Assembly (NCBI RefSeq): GCF_003076455.1
Contig: NZ_CP020918.1
Coordinates: 4,066,001 to 4,130,000, forward strand
Direction: 5' to 3'
From: Flavobacterium faecale
GTDB lineage: Bacteria > Bacteroidota > Bacteroidia > Flavobacteriales > Flavobacteriaceae
Length of the DNA stretch: 64,000 bases
Shown here: positions 18,025 through 26,950 of the stretch, piece after piece
How the letters are laid out: every line of letters begins with the position of its first letter
How positions within the stretch are numbered: the stretch's first letter is position 1
Notes under the pieces: model-generated
Database searches by the model: none
Seen by the model: the letters and a program-made list of their open reading frames with translations, nothing else
Told to the model about the DNA's origin: nothing
Program-made: the position numbers and the translations under genes

Positions 18025-18675
18025 ATGAAAAAATCAATCAAAACAGTAGCAGCTCTTGCACTACTTATCGGACTAGGATCTAACAGTGCACAGGCACAAA
18101 TCAATGACGGAACAGCACAATTTGGTGTAAAAGGAGGAGTTAATTTCTCTAACATGTACACAAACGATGTAAGTGACAACAATGTTCTTACTAGTTTTAA
18201 TGCCGGTGTTTACGCAATGCTTCCTATTACTGATTTTGTAGCCATCCAACCAGAGGTTTTATACAGCCGAAAAGGATCTGAGCTTACGTATGACAACGCT
18301 TTTGCAACAGGAAAAGCAAAATTTAAATTAAACTACATTGAGGTGCCAATTTTGGTAAAAGCCAATTTGACCAAAAATGTAAGTGTACATGCAGGACCCT
18401 ACTTTGCTTACCTAGTAGATGCGCAAGTAACCAACGAATCAAGCGGAGGTTCATTAAACTTTGAAGATACGTACAACAATGACGACTTTAACAAATTTGA
18501 TGCAGGTTTGTCTGCAGGAATCGGATTTGACTTTGAGTCAGTTGGAATCGGAGCTCGTTACAACTATGGTTTGACCACAGTAGGTAAAGAAAGAACAGTT
18601 GCAGGCGCAACCTACACAGTACCAGACGGAAAAAACAGTAATATAAGCGTTTACATGACTTTAAAATTAAACTAA
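18025..18675 (+). CDS. Porin-family outer-membrane beta-barrel protein
   Basis: A 216-residue protein with a cleavable signal peptide (about 1-25, ending NSAQAQ) followed by an eight-strand-type barrel: FGVKGGVNFSNMY, FNAGVYAMLPITDFVAIQPE, FKLNYIEVPILVKANL, AGPYFAYLV, GLSAGIGFDF, and a closing SVYMTLKLN. This matches the PorT/OmpW-like barrels (outer membrane beta-barrel domain) frequent in Flavobacteria, which are too small to be a TonB receptor. It begins a four-gene plus-strand group with the lmo0937-type peptide, YtxH and a lipoprotein. Confidence 0.9.
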   Translation: MKKSIKTVAALALLIGLGSNSAQAQINDGTAQFGVKGGVNFSNMYTNDVSDNNVLTSFNAGVYAMLPITDFVAIQPEVLYSRKGSELTYDNAFATGKAKFKLNYIEVPILVKANLTKNVSVHAGPYFAYLVDAQVTNESSGGSLNFEDTYNNDDFNKFDAGLSAGIGFDFESVGIGARYNYGLTTVGKERTVAGATYTVPDGKNSNISVYMTLKLN

Positions 18676-18701
18676 TTATTCACCAATAAAAAATAGAAAT
18701 T

Positions 18702-18854
18702 ATGTCAAATTTATTATATCTAATCGCAGTAATATTGATTATCTCATGGGCACTTGGAGTGTTTGTATATAGTGCAGGATCATTAATCCATGTATTATTG
18801 GTAATCGCATTGATCGCCATCATTTTGAGAATCATCAAAGGAAGAGGAATTTAA
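18702..18854 (+). CDS. lmo0937 family 50-residue membrane protein
   Basis: This short gene has an in-frame ATG and stop giving 50 residues. Two hydrophobic segments (LLYLIAVILIISWALGVFVY and LIHVLLVIALIAIILRII) are separated by SAGS, and the tail is basic, ending KGRGI. The WALG(V/F) ... GS(L/I)IHVLLVIA pattern is the lmo0937 family signature. Such peptides are stress-induced in several phyla, without a known mechanism. It lies 26 bp after the porin gene and 19 bp before YtxH. Confidence 0.85.
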   Translation: MSNLLYLIAVILIISWALGVFVYSAGSLIHVLLVIALIAIILRIIKGRGI

Positions 18855-18873
18855 ACCCATAAAAAGAAACATC

Positions 18874-19149
18874 ATGAGCACTAATAAAACAGTTATCGTA
18901 GTATTGGCAGCAACTGCCATTGGAACAGCGTTAGGAATCTTATTTGCACCTGATAAAGGATGCAATACACGCAAAAAAATTGCCAAAAAATCGGCACAAA
19001 AATCAGATGAGATCAAACATAAAATTGATCAATTGAAAGATACGTTGAATGATAAATACCAAACTGCTATTAAAAAAGGAGAAGATTTGGTTGATCAAGC
19101 AAGCAACGACATCCACAACATCAAAGACATGAATAAGCAGGTATTGTAA
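18874..19149 (+). CDS. YtxH domain-containing protein
   Basis: A 91-residue protein with an N-terminal membrane anchor that is glycine/alanine rich (VIVVLAATAIGTALGILFAP), then the YtxH hallmark DKG...TRKKIAKKS and an amphipathic helical tail (DEIKHKIDQLKDTL). YtxH proteins are general-stress proteins of unknown action. Here it travels with CsbD-, lmo0937- and Dps-type genes. Confidence 0.9.
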   Translation: MSTNKTVIVVLAATAIGTALGILFAPDKGCNTRKKIAKKSAQKSDEIKHKIDQLKDTLNDKYQTAIKKGEDLVDQASNDIHNIKDMNKQVL

Positions 19150-19203
19150 TATTTTCTAAAGAGAATAGTACTTGTTTTTTATTAAATTCTAAAATACAAA
19201 ATT

Positions 19204-19851
19204 ATGAAAAAGATATCAGTAGCGGTAATGATCGCATCAACAGCATTGTTCTTTACATCATGTAAAAACGAACAGCAGGAAAATGCAGAGAAAAAAGTAG
19301 AAGCATACAATCACTATATCGACTCAGTAAGTACTATTGCAGAAGCAGAAGCAAGCAAAGACTGGGAAGCAATTGATGCGCGATACACCACCATGAAAGC
19401 AGATGCCGACATGGCGATTACTACCGCATCAGACAAAGACAAAATTCAAGCTAAATTGGATGAGGCTTCAATGAAATATGATGCTTTTAAAATGAAAGTA
19501 GTAGAGCAGCAAGAAAGTGTAAAAAATGAGTACAACAAAACGCTTTTTGGATCTGCATACGTGAGTGATGATATGCAATTCAACTGGGTAAACAAAGACA
19601 ATATCCTATCGGTATATCAAAACTTTGTAGATACAGTACAAAAGAACAAGGATTCTTACTCTAGAGAAGATTGGGACAAGATAAAACTTGCCTACGAAGC
19701 TTTGGATAGCCGCAAGAATACTGTTGAAAACGAAGGTTTAACAGGAGCAGACAACAGAAAAATTGCATTATTAAAATTGAAATTTGCACCAATGTACACG
19801 GTAAACCGTATGGGAGCAAAGTCAGAAGAGAATGCTGAAGCTAAAAAATAA
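19204..19851 (+). CDS. Helical lipoprotein of unknown function
   Basis: A 215-residue protein with a lipoprotein signal peptide ending LFFTSCKNE, then a largely alpha-helical charged body with no cysteines. The tryptophan-containing motifs DWEAIDARYTTMKADAD and DWDKIKLAYEALDSRK repeat a similar helix pattern. It is close to a family I know from Flavobacteria as DUF6565, though the number is from memory. It ends the porin-lmo0937-YtxH group before a bidirectional terminator. Confidence 0.75.
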   Translation: MKKISVAVMIASTALFFTSCKNEQQENAEKKVEAYNHYIDSVSTIAEAEASKDWEAIDARYTTMKADADMAITTASDKDKIQAKLDEASMKYDAFKMKVVEQQESVKNEYNKTLFGSAYVSDDMQFNWVNKDNILSVYQNFVDTVQKNKDSYSREDWDKIKLAYEALDSRKNTVENEGLTGADNRKIALLKLKFAPMYTVNRMGAKSEENAEAKK

Positions 19852-19869
19852 TTTTAGGTTTAGAGCATA

Positions 19870-19900
19870 AAAAATGGGACCATTCGGTCCCATTTTTTTG
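19870..19900. terminator. Bidirectional terminator between the lipoprotein and OmpA genes
   Basis: AAAAATGGGACC (19870-19881) pairs perfectly with GGTCCCATTTTT (19886-19897) around a four-base loop. A/T tracts flank both sides, so it can serve both converging genes. Confidence 0.85.
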
Positions 19901-19914
19901 TTTCTATATTTTTC

Positions 19915-21945
19915 TTATTTCACAAGAATAATTTCAACTCTACGATTTTCAGCTCTTCCTGCAACTGTTTTGTTTGATGCAATTGGCTTAATAATTCCGT
20001 ATCCTTCAGATGAAAGTCTGTCAGCACTTATTCCTTTAGCAATCAAATACTCTTTTACAGCAGCAGCTCTTTCTTTCGATAATTGTAAATTTTTGGCAGC
20101 AACACCAGAGCTATCTGTGTATCCTTCTAATTTAAAATTAGTAGCGCTATATTCGTTCATCACTTTTACAATCTCTTCCAATTTAGCATTAGATTCTGTT
20201 CTGATAGTTGCTTTTCCTGAGTCAAACAATACCGCTTTCGAAAAAGTATTCAAACTTTTGATAACCTCAGCAGTAACTTCTGGACATCCTTTGTTTGCAG
20301 CAGTACCTTTTACTTTCGGACATTTATCATCTTTGTCCAAAACACCATCTCCATCAGTATCTGGCCAAGGACAACCTTTGTTTGCAACTGGACCTGCTAC
20401 CTCTGGGCATTTGTCATCTTTATCCAAAACACCATCTTTGTCAGTATCCAATATCGGGCATCCGTTGTTTGTTGCTGGACCAGCTACGTCTGGACATTTA
20501 TCATCTCTATCCAAAACACCATCACCATCAGTATCAACAGCGATAACTTCTTTTACAACAGTTTCTGTAACTTCAACTATTTGTTTTACTCTCTTACTCT
20601 TCTTTTGGTATACCGGAACTTTGATTCCTAAATGAAAGTCAGCTCCTCTTGAATTGTCTGAAACTATATTTGAAATCACAGACCCTGATCCAATAAAGAA
20701 AACTCCTGTACGTAGACCTACACCCACTTGTGTTTGCTTGCTATAATCCATGTATGATACAGGAACATAGAAACTAAACCATTTTGACTCAAAACGAGGC
20801 GTCATACTTACTCTATTGGCAATACTATTTTGGCTTAATTTGTCTTTGTCAACAATACCAAAATCTCCGTTTACGTTTAAGTAAAATTTGTTGTGAATAT
20901 TCCAATCTACATCTGCATGTAGCGCAGTTGGCAAATAAGCCTTAACTGTTCCGTTGATTGGTGATCTTGTATAATTATTTTTCATGAACTCATCAAAATT
21001 ATCAGCATTGTCATAGTTCGCAGCTGTAATTGTTTTGTTCAAGTTGTAACTGTTTACAATTCCTTTTTCATATTTCATAGAACCTAAGTCGGTTACCGAA
21101 ACACCAAAACGAATTTTGTATTTGTTTACATATTTAAGGTTATTAATGTCTACTCTAGACGCATCATAGTCTGGTCTCCACTCGTACACCAAACCTAAAT
21201 CAAGACCGTAACCCCTTGATTTACTATCAAAATCTATTTTATCATTGGTAGCAAAATCCTGGCTAGAACCATAAGTTGCAGTACCTGTTGTAGTATAGGT
21301 ATCTAATAGAGGGTTTCCTCTATCGTCATAACGAACTGTGATGTTGTTTCCTTGTAAGTGGTAGTTGGCTACACCTTGCAAATACTTGGCAGTAATACCT
21401 CCTTTTAAGAAATGTTGGCCCCTTTGCATCAATACAGCTGCATAAGAAACTCCTAATTCTCCCCAAGAGTTACCCGCTGCATTTGGACTACCCAAAGTAC
21501 CCGTTGGAAAACTGCTTGAGTTATCTTTGGTAATATCATTAATAACTTGACCGTTTACGTTCAAAACATTTACAAAAGCTCTCGCTCTAGTAAAAATGGC
21601 CAAAGAATGTTTTGGCGCAATGTTAAACATAACCGATGGTCCCATAATATCGGTATTCAAAACAGCGTTATTATTGGTAGAAAAGGACTTTTTTGCTTGA
21701 GTATCAAAATCGTAGTTTGATTTTAATGCATCAGATATACTTACTCCATAAGCGTCATTGTTTAAAGATGTACTGATCGAAAACAAATTAATATCTGTTT
21801 TAAAACGTGAATCTACAATTGAGGCTGGATTAAACAAAACGCCTTGTACACCCGCATAATTATCATGAGTGTACCCAAGATACGACTGCGCATTTGCAGA
21901 AACAAAACTTGTAAAAACAAGAATTCCTAATAAACTTTTTTTCAT
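19915..21945 (-). CDS. OmpA-family protein with DUF5723-like barrel and TSP3 calcium repeats
   Basis: The 676-residue protein has a signal peptide (1-19, SANAQ) and a large N-terminal beta-barrel part of the DUF5723 type ([20 protein letters not shown]). Three tandem 28-residue thrombospondin type 3 repeats follow, each with a DTDGDGVLD(R/K)DDKCP calcium-binding core. The C-terminal OmpA peptidoglycan-binding domain has GYTDSSG and [13 protein letters not shown]. It probably anchors the outer membrane to the cell wall. The repeats are nearly identical in DNA, so repeat number could vary between strains. It is monocistronic. Confidence 0.92.
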   Translation of the reverse strand: MKKSLLGILVFTSFVSANAQSYLGYTHDNYAGVQGVLFNPASIVDSRFKTDINLFSISTSLNNDAYGVSISDALKSNYDFDTQAKKSFSTNNNAVLNTDIMGPSVMFNIAPKHSLAIFTRARAFVNVLNVNGQVINDITKDNSSSFPTGTLGSPNAAGNSWGELGVSYAAVLMQRGQHFLKGGITAKYLQGVANYHLQGNNITVRYDDRGNPLLDTYTTTGTATYGSSQDFATNDKIDFDSKSRGYGLDLGLVYEWRPDYDASRVDINNLKYVNKYKIRFGVSVTDLGSMKYEKGIVNSYNLNKTITAANYDNADNFDEFMKNNYTRSPINGTVKAYLPTALHADVDWNIHNKFYLNVNGDFGIVDKDKLSQNSIANRVSMTPRFESKWFSFYVPVSYMDYSKQTQVGVGLRTGVFFIGSGSVISNIVSDNSRGADFHLGIKVPVYQKKSKRVKQIVEVTETVVKEVIAVDTDGDGVLDRDDKCPDVAGPATNNGCPILDTDKDGVLDKDDKCPEVAGPVANKGCPWPDTDGDGVLDKDDKCPKVKGTAANKGCPEVTAEVIKSLNTFSKAVLFDSGKATIRTESNAKLEEIVKVMNEYSATNFKLEGYTDSSGVAAKNLQLSKERAAAVKEYLIAKGISADRLSSEGYGIIKPIASNKTVAGRAENRRVEIILVK

Positions 21946-21988
21946 TTTCTTCGAATTAAATTCTATTTAATTAATCTTTAATTTGTGG

Positions 21989-21996
21989 CAAAAATA
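21989..21996 (-). promoter_or_regulatory. Candidate -7 box of the OmpA gene
   Basis: The minus strand reads TATTTTTG, an exact TANNTTTG match, 44 bp before the ATG. The nearest TTTG upstream is about 25 bp away, longer than usual. Confidence 0.35.
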
Positions 21997-22061
21997 ACAA
22001 AAATTTAAGAAAATTTAACTACAAATTTCTTGTAATTTATAACTTAACGATTTGGTTACAT

Positions 22062-22099
22062 TAAAAAAAAATGCCATACTGAAAAACAGTATGGCATTT
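22062..22099 (-). terminator. prfA terminator
   Basis: A perfect 13-bp stem (22069-22081 with 22087-22099), loop of five, and on the minus strand a following T tract. It lies 22 bp beyond the prfA stop codon. Confidence 0.85.
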
Positions 22100-22121
22100 A
22101 GCACTATATCAACAGCTTGGT

Positions 22122-23198
22122 TTAAAAAACTTCGCTTGCCTCTTTTAATTTCTCCATGTTGTTAACCAACTGTAGTTCTTCAACAATTTTCTGAATATCA
22201 CCATTCATGATGTTACCCAAATCATACAACGTCAATCCCACACGGTGATCAGTAACACGACCCTGTGCGTAGTTATAGGTACGAATCTTAGCCGAACGGT
22301 CACCCGAACTTACTTGAGACGTACGTTTTGTAGCGTCTTCTGCTTGTTTTTTGGCCAATTCTTGTTCGTATAAACGAGAACGCAATACAATAAAAGCTTT
22401 ATCCTTATTCTTGTGTTGTGATTTTTGATCTTGACATTGTGCTACCAATCCAGTAGGAATGTGTGTCAAACGTACTGCTGATTTGGTCGTATTCACCGAT
22501 TGTCCACCAGGTCCTGACGAACAAAAGAAATCCACACGTACATCATTCATATCAATTTGCACATCAAACTCCTCCGCTTCTGGCAATACCATCACCGTCG
22601 CAGCCGATGTATGCACACGACCTTGCGTTTCTGTTTGTGGTACACGTTGCACACGGTGCACACCAGCCTCAAACTTCAACGTTCCGTACACATCTTCACC
22701 AGTAACTTCAAAAATCACCTCTTTGAAACCTCCTGATGTCCCTTCGTTCATATCCACTACTGAAGTTCTCCAACCTCTATTTTCGCAATATTTAGTGTAC
22801 ATACGGAACAAGTCACCAGCAAAAATACTTGCTTCATCTCCACCCGTACCTGCACGAATCTCCACCATGACATTTTTAGCATCCTCGGCATCTTTAGGGA
22901 TCAACATAAATTTAATCTCCTCTTCCAATTCCACCAATCTCTCTTTAGATTCATCCAATTGCATCTTGGCCATTTCGGTCATATCTGCATCACTATTATC
23001 GGCAATTATTTCATTTGCCTCTTCAATATTAGCCATTAAGAGCACATATTCGTCTCTCTTTTCAGCCAATGCTTTAAGGTCTTTGTATTCTTTATTAAGT
23101 TGTACATAACGTTTTTGATCCATGATCACGTCGGGTTGAATAATCAAATCCGAAATCTCATCAAAACGTTGCTTTACTATTTGAAGTCTATCTAACAT
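22122..23198 (-). CDS. prfA: Peptide chain release factor 1
   Basis: A 358-residue class I release factor that terminates translation at UAA and UAG. The catalytic GGQ lies at residues 231-233 in [20 protein letters not shown], and its glutamine is the usual methylation target. The stop-codon recognition tripeptide is PQT (in [19 protein letters not shown]) where many RF1 proteins have PAT or PVT. The PxT framework that separates RF1 from RF2 (SPF) is kept. Length and order of domains are normal. It is a single gene with its own promoter box and terminator. Confidence 0.96.
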   Translation of the reverse strand: MLDRLQIVKQRFDEISDLIIQPDVIMDQKRYVQLNKEYKDLKALAEKRDEYVLLMANIEEANEIIADNSDADMTEMAKMQLDESKERLVELEEEIKFMLIPKDAEDAKNVMVEIRAGTGGDEASIFAGDLFRMYTKYCENRGWRTSVVDMNEGTSGGFKEVIFEVTGEDVYGTLKFEAGVHRVQRVPQTETQGRVHTSAATVMVLPEAEEFDVQIDMNDVRVDFFCSSGPGGQSVNTTKSAVRLTHIPTGLVAQCQDQKSQHKNKDKAFIVLRSRLYEQELAKKQAEDATKRTSQVSSGDRSAKIRTYNYAQGRVTDHRVGLTLYDLGNIMNGDIQKIVEELQLVNNMEKLKEASEVF

Positions 23199-23222
23199 AT
23201 CCTTAGTCCTTTATTTGGAGTG

Positions 23223-23230
23223 CAAAAATA
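23223..23230 (-). promoter_or_regulatory. Candidate -7 box of prfA
   Basis: The minus strand reads TATTTTTG, 24 bp before the prfA ATG. A TTTGG lies 26 bp further upstream. Confidence 0.4.
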
Positions 23231-23325
23231 CGAAAAACTATTCAAGTTTCCACTTTCCAAATTTTAGTTTTTTTGAGGAGCTATTTGTAACTAAAATTTT
23301 CCCATAGGAACAATTAAAATCTTTA

Positions 23326-23435
23326 GGGCGTGCCTGCCAAAAAAAGACAGCTTCGGTATGTTACAATCTTTTTATCAGGTCGCTACCGCTTCATGATAAA
23401 AAGGGGGTCGCCCAACAGTTGGGACTATTATTCAA
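23326..23435 (-). repeat. Interspersed hairpin element, copy A (degenerate)
   Basis: It begins GGGCGTGCC like copy D at 43779. It contains a perfect 10-bp stem CTTTTTATCA (23368-23377) with TGATAAAAAG (23394-23403), followed by GGGGGTCGCCC. It lies in the gene-free region upstream of prfA. A 65-codon open frame across it is not coding. Boundaries are approximate. Confidence 0.5.
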
Positions 23436-24049
23436 GCAGTATTGAATTTTCAGTTTATACTTTCCTATACATTTATATTCTCACTAAAAATAGCCCAATT
23501 TTGTCAAGCAGAAAGCGTCTCAAATAAGTTACTCACATTTTTAGAAATACCCGATAAATGAGAAATTGCAATTTTACTTTGTGTTGAACTAATGCGGCAT
23601 CATAAAAACAAAATTTCACTTCACTTTAAATATACTCAGCTTTCCTTAATCCATTTTTGCTCTTGAAGTATGCAGTGTTCCGCTTTAATGAAACTCTTGG
23701 AGATTGACAAGATTGGGTAAAAATCGTGAATGGTAAGTAGTAAGTCATCATCAGTACGTAAATAGTTCTAACAACTAAATAGTTTTACTACATTAGGCTT
23801 TCTCCTTCGATCAGCTAAAGGTGTACGCTATTTTAGTATGCTTCTCAGCATCTCTGTCTCTTGATTATTTGAAATGCTCAACTGGCGTTTTCAACATTGT
23901 GCCGATTTGTAGTAAGATTCAAATGCTTGTGCACTTTTATCAGCTATTATATTTAAATTTGTAGCTATCAATTACTATTCTTAAATTGAGACTTTAAAAA
24001 ATAAACGTAGAGCATGTATATCTGATGCTCTTTTAAGCGATACTACATT
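23436..24049. other. Gene-free, apparently decayed region
   Basis: About 610 bp with no credible open frame. On the minus strand, 23645-23760 reads as a protein-like stretch (RTDDDLLLTIHDFYP and onward) broken on both sides by stops, possibly a gene remnant. A terminator-like hairpin, AGAGCAT (24009-24015) with ATGCTCT (24025-24031) and a short T run, sits just before the next gene although no plus-strand gene precedes it. Confidence 0.4.
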
Positions 24050-24556
24050 ATGGAAAAATATTTGCGCCAATTGATTTCGATTGAATTTGAAGATAAGAAA
24101 GACATTTTTACAGGTTTTTTAATTGATTGGACAGAGGATTGGATTCTGCTCAAAAACAATCCTGTAGATTTTATTATTGATGGTTTTACTATTTTGAAAA
24201 ATAAAAATGTCAAAGCCATTATTCAGGATAAAGACCACGAGTTTACAGAGAAAGTAATTAAGCTAAAGGGACTTAAAACAAGTGCTGAAGAAATTATTCC
24301 GTTAACTAACTTGGAGTCTATCATTACCTTTTTGGCAAATAAATACCAGATTTTTCAGGTGGCTAAAAAATCGGATAAGGCGGTTTATCTAGGGAAATTA
24401 ATGGAATTCACCGATAAGGAATTAGTAATGGATTTCTTGAGTCCTGAGGGTGAATTTGAGGGTGTGATGAGTTTTAAACACAGCAAAGTAAGAGTAATCG
24501 AATTTGATACTGATTACATTAATTCCTTAAAGTTGTTGATCAACGAGGATAACTAG
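24050..24556 (+). CDS. Hypothetical protein with two LSm-like beta modules
   Basis: The 168-residue protein is unrecognised by family. It reads as two similar halves. Residues ~7-55 (LISIEFEDKKDIFTGFLIDW ... ILKNKNVKAI) and ~105-155 (AVYLGKLMEFTDKELVMDFL ... FKHSKVRVIEF) both have an Sm-like strand pattern with a substrate-change loop, joined by a helical linker. Similar proteins are scattered in Bacteroidota without known function. No leader peptide; cytosolic. It is a lone gene between a decayed region and repeat copy B. Confidence 0.7.
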   Translation: MEKYLRQLISIEFEDKKDIFTGFLIDWTEDWILLKNNPVDFIIDGFTILKNKNVKAIIQDKDHEFTEKVIKLKGLKTSAEEIIPLTNLESIITFLANKYQIFQVAKKSDKAVYLGKLMEFTDKELVMDFLSPEGEFEGVMSFKHSKVRVIEFDTDYINSLKLLINEDN

Positions 24557-24600
24557 CGTACAGTTCTCTTTGTGCGTAAATAGAAAATAAAAACGGACTT

Positions 24601-24697
24601 CCCTAGCCCTGATGGCAGCGGTATCGCCCGATTTAGTAAACAAGGCTTTTTTGCCGTAGTTTACTTAGCGGGAATATAGCGTACAGCAGGACGGATG
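24601..24697 (+). repeat. Interspersed hairpin element, copy B
   Basis: It starts AGCCCTGATGGCAGCGG and ends with GTACAGCAGGA (24681-24691), both shared with copy C at 38792. The central stem AGTAAAC (24635-24641) pairs with GTTTACT (24659-24665) and encloses a smaller GGC/GCC stem. Confidence 0.6.
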
Positions 24698-24781
24698 GTT
24701 TTTTGAATGCACAATTGTTCTGCTGCTACTAATTGAGATTCCGTGCTTGTTATTAGCGACAAATTAAAATAACACCGTCGT

Positions 24782-25633
24782 ATGAAAGCCGAGGAAAAGG
24801 ACCAAGAAAAATATCAAGAGGAATTAGAGAAGACTTCAAACGAGGTTGGTGGTGTCAATGAATATCGTGACATTATTAGCAGGGTGATTCATGAAGGAGA
24901 AGAGATTTTTAAGATTAAAAATAGGGCGATTGCGCTAAGTGCCGTTATCGCTGGACTCGAAATTGGTTTCAGTTATATGTTGCTATGTGCGCTGCATCAT
25001 GTGCTTAAAGGCAAGGTTGAGGAGAATACTATTTTTAAACTTTTTAGTTTTGTGTATCCTGTGGGTTTCATTTTGGTGATTCTAGGTAAATCGGCTTTGT
25101 TTACAGAGCAAACCTCGGTCCTAGCACTGCCTGTTTTGAATGGGCAACGGTCTGTTAAAGAACTACTGCGTATATGGGGTTTAGTGATTGTTGGAAATGT
25201 TGTTGGTGGGATTTTGTTCACACTATTCATAGGTTTCTTAGCCCCTCACCTCGACTTGTTTACTCCCGAAACGATGATTACTATAGGTAGTCATGTACTG
25301 CATCATGAGAATTGGGTGATTTTTTTGAGCGCCATTGTTGCGGGTTGGCTCATGGGATTACTAAACTGGTTATTGAACAGTACTAAGAACTCATTAACGC
25401 GAATCTTTTTGATTTTTATGATTACGGCTGTAATTGGTTTTGGAGGTTTCCACCACAGTATAGTTGGTAATATTGAAGTATTTGGTGCTTATGTGTTATC
25501 GGACTCAATAGGTTTAGGTGACTATTTATGGTTTTTGGTATTGGCTCTATTAGGAAATAGCATTGGGGGTGCTGTGGTAGTTGGTTTGTTTAAATACCGA
25601 ATATTTGAATCTAATTATAGCAAAGAAAACTAA
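24782..25633 (+). CDS. Formate/nitrite transporter (FNT) family protein
   Basis: A 283-residue membrane channel of the FNT family with a charged N-terminal extension of ~45 residues (KAEEKDQEKYQEELEKTSNE), then six membrane helices. Family features include the helix-2 broken segment (GKSALFTEQTSVLALPVLNG) and helix-5 HHSIVGNIEVF. Homologues with such N-terminal extensions (YfdC type) are less certain as formate channels. It stands alone between repeat copy B and the convergent glycosyltransferase. Confidence 0.88.
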   Translation: MKAEEKDQEKYQEELEKTSNEVGGVNEYRDIISRVIHEGEEIFKIKNRAIALSAVIAGLEIGFSYMLLCALHHVLKGKVEENTIFKLFSFVYPVGFILVILGKSALFTEQTSVLALPVLNGQRSVKELLRIWGLVIVGNVVGGILFTLFIGFLAPHLDLFTPETMITIGSHVLHHENWVIFLSAIVAGWLMGLLNWLLNSTKNSLTRIFLIFMITAVIGFGGFHHSIVGNIEVFGAYVLSDSIGLGDYLWFLVLALLGNSIGGAVVVGLFKYRIFESNYSKEN

Positions 25634-25785
25634 GATTACTTTAGAAATTTCTTGTGTGGAATGATAGCATAATGTCTTGACTTTAGATTCTTATTTGACA
25701 AATAGAAAAGACAATAGCTCACTAACCAAGTTTAATCTTAGCTTCCATTGGATATAAGGACGGTCAACATTAGTACTTTATCACA

Positions 25786-26646
25786 TTAGAGTTCAATTTT
25801 TCCCATTTTTCCTGCTTTAAAATCTTTTTTTGCTTTCGAAATAAATTTCAGAATCGGAAAAAATTTTCTTGAATACAGAAGATTCGATTCTATTTGACTG
25901 GCATACCTCTTGGACATTTTTTGAACAAGTTCTGGAAAAACGTCACCAAACTTATCCTGTAAATACAGCAGATTTCTCTTGATGTAATAAATTCGAATGG
26001 GAGAATGAAGTTGCTTTTCTTTTTTAATTAAAAAAAGTGTTTTAATGGATGCAACCTTGGTCTTTTCGCCAAAGGAGTGATTGAAGTAATTATTCTTAAA
26101 AATTATATTCTTATATCCTGCTTTCATGGTCGAAAAAGAAAAATCATAATCGACACCATCAATAAAAAGTTTCTCATCAAAGCCTCCAATTTCTTGATAA
26201 TTTCTTAAATTTAAAACAGAGCCAGAAGTTATTAAAAGGTTTGTTTCTTGGGGCACAACTTTTGCTGGCTGTACAACTTTTGCTTCTGTACTATAATCCA
26301 ACCCAAAGCTTCCTACTTCGTGTAGCAAGGCATATTCTTGAATATTTATTAGGTACTGCTTGAAATTTTCTGGAATAAAATAAGAATCCTGGTCCATGGT
26401 CAACAAAAAGTCGAAGCCTTCTTCTAGCGCCAAATTGCAAGCATAGTTCAGCCTAACTGACAATCCTTTATTCTGATTATCGGACACATACAACACTTTA
26501 TCATTATCTTCAAAAGGTAAAATAGTCTCAGCATTTTCAGTATTGTCATAAACATACAACCTATCCACATGAGGCAAGTAACTCAAAATATTATGTAAGT
26601 CCTTCTCTTTAGGATGGTATAAAATGACACAAGCGGCTATTTTCAT
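25786..26646 (-). CDS. Glycosyltransferase family 2 (rhamnosyltransferase-like)
   Basis: A 286-residue GT-A enzyme. The N-terminus MKIAACVILYHPKEKDLHNI resembles rhamnosyltransferases of the RfbF/WbbL type, the metal-binding DQD lies in LLTMDQDSYF, and GGFDEKLFIDGVDYDFS is the acceptor-side acid motif. It transfers a sugar from a nucleotide donor, probably to a surface polysaccharide. The ATG was chosen over a TTG three codons upstream. It is a single gene, not in a polysaccharide cluster, so its acceptor is unclear. It has its own promoter with a palindrome. Confidence 0.85.
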   Translation of the reverse strand: MKIAACVILYHPKEKDLHNILSYLPHVDRLYVYDNTENAETILPFEDNDKVLYVSDNQNKGLSVRLNYACNLALEEGFDFLLTMDQDSYFIPENFKQYLINIQEYALLHEVGSFGLDYSTEAKVVQPAKVVPQETNLLITSGSVLNLRNYQEIGGFDEKLFIDGVDYDFSFSTMKAGYKNIIFKNNYFNHSFGEKTKVASIKTLFLIKKEKQLHSPIRIYYIKRNLLYLQDKFGDVFPELVQKMSKRYASQIESNLLYSRKFFPILKFISKAKKDFKAGKMGKIEL

Positions 26647-26662
26647 TTTTGACAATTTTGCT

Positions 26663-26696
26663 CAAAAATAGACTTTTTTAGTTAATATTAACAAAA
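26663..26696 (-). promoter_or_regulatory. Glycosyltransferase promoter with internal palindrome
   Basis: On the minus strand TTTTG (26692-26696) is followed after 21 bp by TATTTTTG (26663-26670), close to the phylum consensus. The perfect 12-bp palindrome GTTAATATTAAC (26681-26692) lies between the boxes and could be an operator. Confidence 0.55.
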
Positions 26697-26900
26697 TTTA
26701 AGGCGAAATAGTACTAAATAATGTTAAAATAAACATAGAGGATTGTTTGAAATTTTCTCTCAATTTGAACTCTTATTAGTTTTGCTATTTTCTTTGTAAT
26801 CTCCTTCATTTTTTGAACCCTTATTTTTAGAGAAAATTAGTCACAAGAGGAGTTCGAATCTCCATGTTTGTTAACAAAAGGCAAAACCCTCGAGATCTTC

Positions 26901-26929
26901 TTTGTCTTTGCATAGGAATGTTACCTTTG
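26901..26929 (+). promoter_or_regulatory. Consensus promoter of the MscS channel gene
   Basis: TTTG (26901-26904), 17-bp spacer, TACCTTTG (26922-26929). It lies inside the longest open frame from 26864 and so decides the start at 26951, with a leader of about 15 nt. Confidence 0.65.
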
Positions 26930-26950
26930 TACAAACAAATTACAATAACA

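Noticed and set aside
19874..20635. 253-codon open frame antisense to the OmpA gene
   Set aside because: It is opened by the composition of the TSP3 repeats, encodes low-complexity repeats itself, and the opposite strand has clear domain matches.
23330..23527. 65-codon open frame upstream of prfA
   Set aside because: It runs across the stem-loop of repeat copy A and has no ribosome-binding context or protein-like composition.
26841..26863. A functional tRNA gene
   Set aside because: Only the T-arm is present; no matching acceptor stem or anticodon arm can be folded in the flanks.
26864..26950. N-terminal extension of the MscS channel
   Set aside because: A consensus -33/-7 promoter lies inside it, so transcription would start downstream of this ATG.
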